Shown here: in pieces, positions 17,634 through 26,200 of the stretch
How positions within the stretch are numbered: position 1 is the first letter of the stretch
Layout: the number at the start of each line of letters is the position of its first letter
Assembly: GCF_900156525.1 (NCBI RefSeq)
Contig: NZ_FTPS01000001.1
Location: forward strand, 2,046,001 to 2,110,000
Direction: 5' to 3'
Source of the DNA: Pontibaca methylaminivorans
GTDB taxonomy: Bacteria > Pseudomonadota > Alphaproteobacteria > Rhodobacterales > Rhodobacteraceae
Length of the DNA stretch: 64,000 nucleotides
Notes under the pieces: generated by a model
Seen by the model: only the letters and a program-made list of their open reading frames with translations
The model's database searches: none
Told to the model about the DNA's origin: nothing
Program-made: the position numbers and the translations under genes

Positions 17634-20600
17634 CCGGTCTTGCGCTCGCGCCCGGCACGCATGGCCCGGCGCCGCGACATGGTTTCGGCCCGCGTCTCGG
17701 GATCGTTCGCCGGGGGCGGCGGCACGATCTCGTCCCCGCCGACGTGGCTGGCGAGCGCCGCGAGCGTCGGAAAGCGGAAGATGTCGGTGATCGAGAGCGC
17801 CGGCAGGTCGAGTTCGGCCCGGATCTCGCGATGAGCCTGAACCGCGAGAAGGGAATGGCCGCCAAGCTGAAAGAAATTGTCCTCGGCCCGGATGTCCTCG
17901 ACGCCCAGAATGCGCGCCCAGATGCCCGCGATCCGGGCCTGGGTGCCGCCGCTCGGCGCGTCGCCGCGCGCGGCGGGATCGGTCCCCTGCACCCCGCGCT
18001 GCACCGGATCGGGCAGGGCGTTGCGGTCGATCTTCTTGTTCGGGGTCAGCGGAAAGCTGTCGAGCCGCACGAGGTGGGTCGGAATCATCACCTCGGGCAG
18101 CGCGGCGCCCAGGTGGTGACGCAGGTCGGCCTCGGGCAGGTCATGCGCGGCGGTGTAATAGCCAAGCAGCCGCGGATCGCCCGCGACCAGTTCGCGCGCG
18201 ATGACCACAGCCGACTCGACCCCCGGAAAATCGGCAAGCACGGTCTCGATCTCGCCAAGTTCGATGCGCTGGCCGCGGATCTTCACCTGGTGGTCGGTGC
18301 GCCCGAGATAGGCAAGGCTGCCATCGCTCTGCCAGCGTACCAGGTCGCCGGTCTGATAGATGCGCTCGCCGGGGTCGAATGGGTCGGAAACGAACCGTTC
18401 GGCAGTGAGGTCGGAGCGCTTCCAGTAGCCGCGCACGACGCCGGCGCCGCCGATGAACAGCTCGCCCGGAACACCGACCGGGCAGGGCCGGCCCGCTTCG
18501 TCCAGCACCCGGATCACCGTGTTGGCGATCGGGCGGCCGATCGGCTGAATGCCGGGCGCGGCCTCGTCCACGGGGTGAACCGTCGACCAGATCGCGGTTT
18601 CGGTCGGACCGTACATGTTCAGGATCCGGGCATCGGTGCAGCGTTTCACCGCCTCGACCAGTTCGCCGGGCAGACCCTCGCCGCCGATCAGCATCTGGCG
18701 CAGTTGCGAAACGGCAAGGCTCGCCTCGTCGTTCTGGGTGATCATGCGCGCAAGCGAGGGGGTGCATTGCAGGTGGGTCGCGCCGTGGCGCAGGATCTGC
18801 GCGGTGAGCGAGAAATCATTCGCCTCCAGATCCGAGGGCGCATTGGTGCGCCGCAGCGCCTCGGCCAGCGGTTTCAACCCTTCAAGCACCATGTCCGGGG
18901 CAATGCCGAAGTCGATCAGGCAGCCGATTTCGTCCACACCGATGCGTTTCAGCTGTTCGGCGCGGACAAGCGCGTCGTCCACGGTGCCGAACAGGCCCGA
19001 ATCCTCGAAATAGCGCTCGAAGGCGAAATCGAGGATCGCGTCGACCTCGCTTTCGTCCAGCGAATCAAGGTCGATATCCATCGGATTGTCGACCCCGCGG
19101 GGCTTCTTGAACGCCGGGAAGGTCCAGGCATATTGCTTGACCAGCGCGGTGGCCGCCGCAAGGTAATCCTTCATCGGCTGGCGCGCCACTTCGCGGGCGG
19201 TCTCGCGATCCTTTGCAAGATAGCTGTGCAGCATCAGCGTGACGTTGTGATCCTTCGGATCGTGCCCGCTGTCGCGCAGTGCCTGATAATAGATTTTGAT
19301 CTTTTCGCCGACCTCCTCGATGGTCTGGCCCAGCAGGTGGGTCAGCACATTCGCCCCGATCCGGCCGGCATCGCGCCAGGTTTCGGGGTTCCCGGCGGTG
19401 GTCACCCAGATCTTCAGTTCATTCGAAACCGGGCGGGGCTGGGTCAGGACATCGACCATTTTTCCGCCGCCCATGGGGAAGGGAACCTTTTCGCCGCGCC
19501 ACATGCGGCGCAGCATCTCGATGGTCTCATACATCGCCGGCTTGTTCTTCGGCGGCGAATTCTCCGGGCGCAGGACGAAATCTTCCGGGTGCCAGCCCGA
19601 GGCGATCGCCAGCCCGGTGCGCCCGTTGGTCAGGTTGTCGATCACCGCCCATTCCTCGGCGATGCGGATCGGGTGGTGCAGCGGCGCGACGCAGGAACCG
19701 GCGCGGACCTCAAGGTTGCGCGTAACCGCCGCCACCGCCGCGCCGGTGATCGAGGGGTTCGGATAGGGGCCGCCAAAGGCGTGAAAGTGCCGCTCGGGCG
19801 TCCAGACGGCACAGAAGCCGTTTTCATCGGCAAAGCGCGCGCCATCAAGCAGCAGGCGGTATTTCTCGCGCCCGATACCGTCGTCGTTGCCCCAGTAGAA
19901 CAGGCTGAAATCGAGGTGGCGCTTCAGCACCGGGCGCGACGTGCCCGATACCGCGGCGCGGTTCTCGTCGCCAAGCAGCACGATCTTGAACCCGCGCGCC
20001 AGCGTCCAGAACAGTTCGAGCACGGAGATGTCGAACGACAGGCTTGTGACCGACAGCCAGACCCCGTCTTGTTCATGGTCGATATGGGCATCCATGCCGG
20101 TAAAGAAATTCGACACGTTGCGGTGTTCGACCATCACCCCCTTGGGCGTCCCGGTCGAGCCCGAGGTATAGATCACATAGGCCAGATCCGCGGCGCCGGC
20201 GCCGCCGTCCACGTTCTCGGCGCGGGTGTCGGGTGTGATCTCGACGATGGTGGCGGTATTGGCCGGCAGGCCGGAGCGCAGCGCCGCATCGGTCAGGATC
20301 ACCCCGGCCTCGCTGTCGCCAAGGTAATGGGCGATGCGCTCGGCCGGATAGGCGGGGTCGAGCGGAACATAGGCGCCGCCCGCCTTCAGGATGGCCATGG
20401 CGCCGATCAACAGCTCCGGGCCGCGCGGAAGGTAGATGCCCACATGATCGCCACGCTTCACACCGGCGGCGATCAACTGCGCGGCGACGGCATTGGCGCG
20501 GGCATTCAGTTCGCCATAGGTGAGCGTGCTGTCCTCGTAGACCAGCGCCGGCGCATCGGGGTGGCGCGCCACCTCGGCCTCGAAGGCGTGATGCAGGGTC

Positions 20601-22192
20601 AGCGCCTCGTCATAGGGCACCCGGGTGCGGTTCCAGGCGTCGAGGATCAGGTCGCGTTCATGCGGGGGGAGGATGTCGATGTCGGCGATCGGCCCGTCCG
20701 GGGCCCCGGCCAGCATCTGCAGGCGCTCTTCGAGCAGGGCGAGACCGGCATCATCGAGGCGGTTGCGATCGCGCAGCAGTGCCACCTGCCCCCCGGACAT
20801 CGTGAAGGTAAGCGCCGTGCCCGCGATCGGCTCGTTCAGGTCCAGAGAGACGCCGATCGCCGGCATCATAGGTGCGGTAATTGCGGGGTCGCGGGCGATC
20901 AGATCGGCCGCATAGCCGCCGTGCCCGGCAAGCATGTCGAGCGTCCGCATCACGCGAGTGGCGGCGTCCGGGATCGTCTCCGCGCCCTCGATCCGCAGCG
21001 GCACCCAGGGCGCGACCAGGCCGGGATGGGCCGCGGCATCCGCCGCAAGCCGCCCGTCGCGCAGGGCGAGATCCGCGACCATTTCTCCGGCCGAACGCAG
21101 GGCCAGCGCGCCGATGAGCGCAAGCGCCTTTGCCGGCTCCGGCCCGAGCGCCACCGGATGCCGCTGCCAGTCGGGTTCGCCGTTGTCCCGCGCCGCAAGC
21201 GGCAGCTCGACCGGGTGGGCTTGCGCGAGCGCCTCGCGCCAGAAGGATTCGGCCCCAAGCAGGCGCTGGATCAGCGCGTCGATGGCGGCCCGCTCGGCCG
21301 GATCCGGGCTTTCGAGCGTCTCGCCCTCGCGGGCGATGTCACGCGGGCGCAGCGGCTGCCCGGTGCTGTCGGTCAACCCGCCGAGCCGCAGCGCGCCGTC
21401 GGCGCAGGCAACGGTCAGGCTTTCCTTATTGAGCGCGATAATGGTGCCCGGTGCGCCGGACCCGTCGACCTGTTCCACTGTCCCGATCAGGACGACCCCG
21501 GCATCGGTCACGATCTTCGCGCGGACCAGCGGGTTCCAGTAGCCGCCGAAATCAAGCGCCCGCACGAGGCGCGAAATCACCTCTGCCGGCCGGGTGAAAT
21601 CGAGAATGCCGGCAGCCTCCGGCCGCCTGTCGCGGGTGAAAATCTCGCGCGGCAGGGCCGGATCCTGCGGGCGGCGATCAAGCCGCCCGCTTTCGAGCTG
21701 GGCCAGCACGTCGGCGAAACTCTCGAGCCCCTGCGCATAGCATTTCGTGTTCAGGGAAAAGGCGGTTTCATCCGCCGCGACGTCGAAACGACGCTCGGCC
21801 AGGATGTCACCCTCGTCGATGCCGCGCTCGATCACATGCCAGGTGACGCCGTGCTGGCCGCGCCCGTTGACGAGCGCCCAGACCGGCGTGTTGAGCCCGG
21901 CATAATCGGGCAGCGGACCGTCGTGGAAGTTGATCGCCCCCCCGCGCGCAAGGTCGAGCACGGGCCGGGCGATCACCTTGAGGTTGGCGATCGAGAACAG
22001 CCAGTCGAATGTCGCCCCCTCGAGATCCTGCATGTCGCGGTGGGTCGTGATCCCCTGCGCCTGCGCCCAGTCGCGCACGCCCGCATCCGCCGAGACCACC
22101 GCCGCGATCACATGCCCGCGGTCGCGCAGCATGTCGCCGCAGCCCGCGACGAGGGATTCCTCGCCGATCAGCACACAGGAAAATGCGGTCAT
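17630..22192 (-). CDS. NRPS: formyltransferase - partial C - A(Gly) with inserted LLM monooxygenase - T
   Basis: A 1520-residue megasynthase. Residues 1-285 form a methionyl-tRNA-formyltransferase-like domain with Asn88, His90 and Asp129 in INFHDGPLPDYAG and IDEGDIL. Residues 310-510 resemble the later part of a condensation domain, but the HHxxxDG lobe is missing. The adenylation domain begins at about 535 (A1 LTYGEL, A3 YTSGSTGTPKG at 675-685, A4 FDIS at 720-723). It is then interrupted at about 755-1100 by an FMN-dependent luciferase-like monooxygenase (MupA/Atu3671 or TIGR04020 type). It resumes with A5 NMYGPTE (1192-1198) to A10 (NKKIDR). The carrier Ser is 1447; there is no thioesterase. 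Pocket residues read D721, I722, L725, Q1142, L1168, G1170, M1193, I1201, W1202, K1387, nearly the glycine code. The start at 22192 overlaps the glycosyltransferase stop (ATGA); a 118-residue upstream extension is rejected. Confidence 0.93.
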   Translation of the reverse strand: MTAFSCVLIGEESLVAGCGDMLRDRGHVIAAVVSADAGVRDWAQAQGITTHRDMQDLEGATFDWLFSIANLKVIARPVLDLARGGAINFHDGPLPDYAGLNTPVWALVNGRGQHGVTWHVIERGIDEGDILAERRFDVAADETAFSLNTKCYAQGLESFADVLAQLESGRLDRRPQDPALPREIFTRDRRPEAAGILDFTRPAEVISRLVRALDFGGYWNPLVRAKIVTDAGVVLIGTVEQVDGSGAPGTIIALNKESLTVACADGALRLGGLTDSTGQPLRPRDIAREGETLESPDPAERAAIDALIQRLLGAESFWREALAQAHPVELPLAARDNGEPDWQRHPVALGPEPAKALALIGALALRSAGEMVADLALRDGRLAADAAAHPGLVAPWVPLRIEGAETIPDAATRVMRTLDMLAGHGGYAADLIARDPAITAPMMPAIGVSLDLNEPIAGTALTFTMSGGQVALLRDRNRLDDAGLALLEERLQMLAGAPDGPIADIDILPPHERDLILDAWNRTRVPYDEALTLHHAFEAEVARHPDAPALVYEDSTLTYGELNARANAVAAQLIAAGVKRGDHVGIYLPRGPELLIGAMAILKAGGAYVPLDPAYPAERIAHYLGDSEAGVILTDAALRSGLPANTATIVEITPDTRAENVDGGAGAADLAYVIYTSGSTGTPKGVMVEHRNVSNFFTGMDAHIDHEQDGVWLSVTSLSFDISVLELFWTLARGFKIVLLGDENRAAVSGTSRPVLKRHLDFSLFYWGNDDGIGREKYRLLLDGARFADENGFCAVWTPERHFHAFGGPYPNPSITGAAVAAVTRNLEVRAGSCVAPLHHPIRIAEEWAVIDNLTNGRTGLAIASGWHPEDFVLRPENSPPKNKPAMYETIEMLRRMWRGEKVPFPMGGGKMVDVLTQPRPVSNELKIWVTTAGNPETWRDAGRIGANVLTHLLGQTIEEVGEKIKIYYQALRDSGHDPKDHNVTLMLHSYLAKDRETAREVARQPMKDYLAAATALVKQYAWTFPAFKKPRGVDNPMDIDLDSLDESEVDAILDFAFERYFEDSGLFGTVDDALVRAEQLKRIGVDEIGCLIDFGIAPDMVLEGLKPLAEALRRTNAPSDLEANDFSLTAQILRHGATHLQCTPSLARMITQNDEASLAVSQLRQMLIGGEGLPGELVEAVKRCTDARILNMYGPTETAIWSTVHPVDEAAPGIQPIGRPIANTVIRVLDEAGRPCPVGVPGELFIGGAGVVRGYWKRSDLTAERFVSDPFDPGERIYQTGDLVRWQSDGSLAYLGRTDHQVKIRGQRIELGEIETVLADFPGVESAVVIARELVAGDPRLLGYYTAAHDLPEADLRHHLGAALPEVMIPTHLVRLDSFPLTPNKKIDRNALPDPVQRGVQGTDPAARGDAPSGGTQARIAGIWARILGVEDIRAEDNFFQLGGHSLLAVQAHREIRAELDLPALSITDIFRFPTLAALASHVGGDEIVPPPPANDPETRAETMSRRRAMRAGRERKTG

Positions 22193-23196
22193 TGTCTGTC
22201 CTCCAGGAAACGGGGCGCCAGCCGGACTTCGGAACCGGAACTTCGGGTCAGGTTCCTTGCAGAATGCACGACCAGATCCCGCAGGAAATGCGGCGGATCG
22301 TCCACCTTGCGGCGCGAAATGAACTGGCGCAGCCGGAACAGCAGGCTTCCCCCGACATGCGCGAGGGTCGCCGCCATCCAGTAGGTGCGCCCGTGCACCT
22401 TGATGAAATAGTGCTGGCGGGAATCGAACCAGTAGGTCGGCACCCGGGCCCAGTTCTTCATCCCGGTCGAGACCGAGCCGATATGAATCACCCGCCCCGC
22501 GGGCAGGTACCAGCATTCCCAGCCCGCCCGGGCCGCGCGCCGGCAAAGCTCGGTCTCTTCGAAATAAAGGAAGAAGGTCTCGTCGAAGAGCCCGATCCGG
22601 TCGAGCATGTCCATGCGCATCATGAGGCTTGCCCCGGCCACCCAGTCCACCCTTGTCGCGGTTTCGTAACAGGGCAGGGCGACGATGTGGCGCGCAAGCA
22701 GGCGCGAGATCGGCCCGATCCGCGCGCAGCTTTCGAATTCGCCCGCGATCGAGGGAAAGCGGAACGCGGTCTGGTGGTCCACGCCGTCCTCGCCCCGGAC
22801 CGCGCTGCCGGCCATGCCGACCGTGGGGCGGTCCTGCATGAAATCGAGCAGGGTGCGGATGGTGCCCGGTTCGGGCCAGGCGTCCGAGTTCAGCAGATAG
22901 ACGAAATCCGCGCGCGAACCGTCCGAAAGCCCGGCACGGATGCCGACGTTGTTGCCGGCACCGAAACCGCCGTTGCGCCCGGCGTCGATCAGCCGCACGC
23001 GGTTGTCGGCGTCCCAGCCGCGGCGGCTGATGGCGGCCGAGATGGCGCCGAGCGACCCGTCACGGGAATCGTTGTCGACGATCACGATCTCGGCCCGCAT
23101 GTCGCGGCTGTCGGCCAGCGCCTCGGCCGCGGCGCGCAGCGTCAGCTCGGCGGTGCGGTAATTCAGGATGACGATCAGAAGCGAAGGGTCGGTCAT
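22189..23196 (-). CDS. GT2 family glycosyltransferase, rhamnosyltransferase-like
   Basis: A 335-residue GT-A glycosyltransferase. The N-terminal nucleotide-sugar region shows LLIVILNYRTAELT, IVIVDNDSRDGSL, RNGGFGAGNNVGI and a LLNSDAWPEP acidic motif. FLYFEETELCRRAARAGW is the acceptor/catalytic region common in RfbF/WcaA-like rhamnosyltransferases. The ATG at 23196 lies 5 nt after the PKS stop and is preferred over an upstream in-frame start inside the PKS gene. It is sandwiched between PKS and NRPS genes with 4-nt overlap to the latter, which suggests it glycosylates the product of these synthases or a linked glycan. The donor sugar is not predictable. Confidence 0.9.
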   Translation of the reverse strand: MTDPSLLIVILNYRTAELTLRAAAEALADSRDMRAEIVIVDNDSRDGSLGAISAAISRRGWDADNRVRLIDAGRNGGFGAGNNVGIRAGLSDGSRADFVYLLNSDAWPEPGTIRTLLDFMQDRPTVGMAGSAVRGEDGVDHQTAFRFPSIAGEFESCARIGPISRLLARHIVALPCYETATRVDWVAGASLMMRMDMLDRIGLFDETFFLYFEETELCRRAARAGWECWYLPAGRVIHIGSVSTGMKNWARVPTYWFDSRQHYFIKVHGRTYWMAATLAHVGGSLLFRLRQFISRRKVDDPPHFLRDLVVHSARNLTRSSGSEVRLAPRFLEDRQ

Positions 23197-23201
23197 GGAT
23201 T

Positions 23202-26200
23202 TCACTCGGCTGCCTTCGCAAAGGGCCATCCACCCGGTTGCTGCCCGGTATCCGCGCCGCCGGGGCGGCTGTCCGCCCGGTTCTCCGGCCCCGATTCGGC
23301 GCGGCGGATGCAGTCGCGCAGGTGCTGGGCCAGGGTGGCGACGTTCGGGGCCAGCACCATGCTGTCGTGATCGCCGCTTACCTCGAACACCTCGATCCGG
23401 GGCGCATGGCGCGTCCAGTCATTGTCGGGATAGACATATTCGCGCGCGCTGCTGACCCAGCGCCCGCCCGAGACGCGCCATTTGCGATCGAGCGGCGGGC
23501 GGAACAGCACCAAGGGGCCCGGCCAGGGCGCGACCTCGTAGCGGCCGACGGCCTCGCGGAAGGCGGCTTCGATCTGGAGATCGTTGAAAGCGGTCTCCGA
23601 GACGATCGCCTGGTCGCGTTCGCTTGCGCGGCGACGGCGCTGGATTTCCCAGGCAATGCGGTCGCCGGCCCATTCGGAAATGAATCCGGGGCCCTTTTCC
23701 CGCAATTCGCCCCAGCGGATCATCAGCCGGTCGAGGCGGGAAAGTCCCGGGCGCACCGGCAGCGGCGTATCGAGGAAGGCCAGCAGCGACACGGTTTCCC
23801 CGGCCGCCTCGAGCTGGCGCGCCATTTCAAGCGCGGTGATGCCGCCGCCCGAATAGCCGCCCAGCATATAGGGCCCCTCGGGCTGGACCTCGCGGATCTC
23901 GGCGATGTAGTCGCGCGCCGCATCGACCAGGGAGCGGTGGGGTTCGTCGCTGCCGATCAGGCCACGCGCCTGCAGCCCATAGACCGGCCGGCCCTTTCCC
24001 AGCGAAAGCGCAAGCTGGCGCAGATTCAGCACATTGCCGAACATGCCCGCGACAATGAAGAACGGCCGCTGCCCGGCCTTGCCCTGATGCAGCGCGACCA
24101 CATGGCGATGCCGGGGAGCGGCGGGGGCCGAGCCCTCGTCCGGCGCACCCGCGGCGGCCGGCGCATCGACCACCCCGCGTTCGGCAGTGATCAGCGCGGC
24201 GAGCTTTTCGACGCTCGGCGCCTCGAACAGCACCGAGATCGGGAACTGGATATCGTAAAGCCGCTTGATCTGCGCGAACAGGCGCACGGCGATCAGCGAA
24301 TGCCCCCCGAGATCGAAGAACCCGTCCTGAATCCCCACCTGACCGATACCGAGCAGCGACTGGAACAGCCCGGCGAGGGTCTTTTCCAGCTCGTTGCGCG
24401 GCGCGACATAGGAGGTCTCGAGGTCCGGGCGGTCGAAGCTCTGGCCATCGGTTTCGGGGGCGGAACTGCTGCGCCCGGTCTCGGCGATCAGCGCGTCGAG
24501 GTCGAGCGGCGAAACGATCACCTGCGGCAGGTCGAGCGCCAGCGCCCGGCGCAGGGCCTCGGCCCCTTCCTCGGCGCGGATGCCCTGGGCGATGGTGTCA
24601 TGCAGGCGCTCTTCATCCGCGGACAGCGGCCGCAGCGGCGCCGGCTCGAGCCCGAGATCGGCCGCGCTCGCATCGGGCGCCTCCGGTTCGGAAAGGTCGA
24701 GCGCACCCTCCATGCGTTGCATGTGGAACCCCTCGAGCACCGCGCAGACCTGCCCCGAGAGATCCGAAAGCGCCACGTCGAAGGACACGGTGCCCTCGCC
24801 GGGCGGCGAAGCGGGGTCAAGGCGCACCCAGCTTGTCAACTGCTGCGGCAGCGGGGCAAAGACGCGGATCCGCTGATAGGAGACCGGCACCCAGAGGTGA
24901 CGCGCGCCATAGCCCGGAATCAGCCCCATGGCCCAGCCGGTCGCCAGATCCAGAAGCCCGGGATGCAGCAGCACGCCCGCGTCCCCCTGCGCGGCCTCGG
25001 GCAGTTCGAGCCGTGCCAGCCCCTCGCCCTTGCCGAGTGCGGTTTCGCGCAGCACATGCCAGCGGGGGCCGAATTTCAGGTGCGCCTCCTGCGGCGATCT
25101 GAGCCGCGCGCCGCCCTCGGGGCGCTGCACCGGCCCGCAGCGCGCCGCGATCGCGTCAAGGTCGAGCGGCGCCGGGCGATCGTCCTCGAGCGGTGAAAGC
25201 TCCGCCTGCGCATGCAGGACATACCCCTTGCCGTCCGCCGTGCGGCTGTAGACGGCGAAGGCGTCGTGATCGTCCTCGGGCACGAGCCGCAGCAGCAATT
25301 CGCGCGACGTCCCGTCCGGCACATGAAGCGCGCGCAGGAAATAAAGATCGTCCATGCGGAATGCCGGTGTGCCGCGCGCCGCCATGGCCTCGGCCGCGAG
25401 TTCGATATAGCCCGTGCCCGGCATCAGCGCCGCGCCCTCGGCGGTGCGGTGCTCGTTCAGCACCCAGCGGTCCCGCGTGGCGTAGCGGGCGGCAAAGATG
25501 CGGTTGCCCTCGCGGTCGAAACCGGTCTCGTCCAGAAGCGGGAGCCCGGCCGGGAAGAATTCGACCGAAGCATCCTCGCCCAGGCGCGCGGCCATGGCCT
25601 CGGCCGCCATGCCGATATCGGACCACACGCCCCAGTCCACCGCCAGCACCCGCGTCGCCCCGCCGCGACGCGAACGGGCAAAGGCATTGAGGTATTCGTT
25701 CGCAGCCACATAGTCGATCTGCCCGGCGGGATGCGTGGCGGTCGAGGAGGAGGAGCACAGCACCATCAGGTCGAGCGTGCCATCGGGGAAAATCTCGTCC
25801 AGCACCCGCAAGCCGGTGATCTTGGGGGCAAGGACATGTTCGACCTCGGGCGTCGTGCGCCCGAGGATCGGCGCGTCGTCGATCACCCCGGCAGCATGGA
25901 TCACGCCGTGGATCGGGCCGAGGATGTCCTGCGCGCCGGCCACCGCGGTTTTCATGGCCTCGGGATTGGTGATGTCGGCGGCAACCGGCAGAACCCGGCC
26001 CCTGCCGCCCTGTTCCAGCGCCTGCACCGCGCGGATCGCGCGCGAGACGCGGTTCGCCGGCCCGTGGCGTTCCAGATGGTCGTCCCATTCGGAGCGCTCG
26101 GGCAGGCGGGTGCGCGAGGTGAGGATGATATTCGCGCCGAAGCGTTCCATCAGGTCGGCGGCGATGCTGCGGGCGATGCCCCCGAACCCGCCGGTCAGCA

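Noticed and set aside
17744-22384. Very long open frame on the plus strand opposite the NRPS
   Set aside because: It is fully antisense to a gene with unmistakable domain motifs; composition is Ala/Arg/Gly/His-rich without any family pattern, the usual artefact of high-GC codon bias.
22193-22546. 118-residue N-terminal extension of the NRPS
   Set aside because: It lies inside the upstream glycosyltransferase gene; the ATG at 22192 forms a classic ATGA overlap and begins exactly at the formyltransferase fold.
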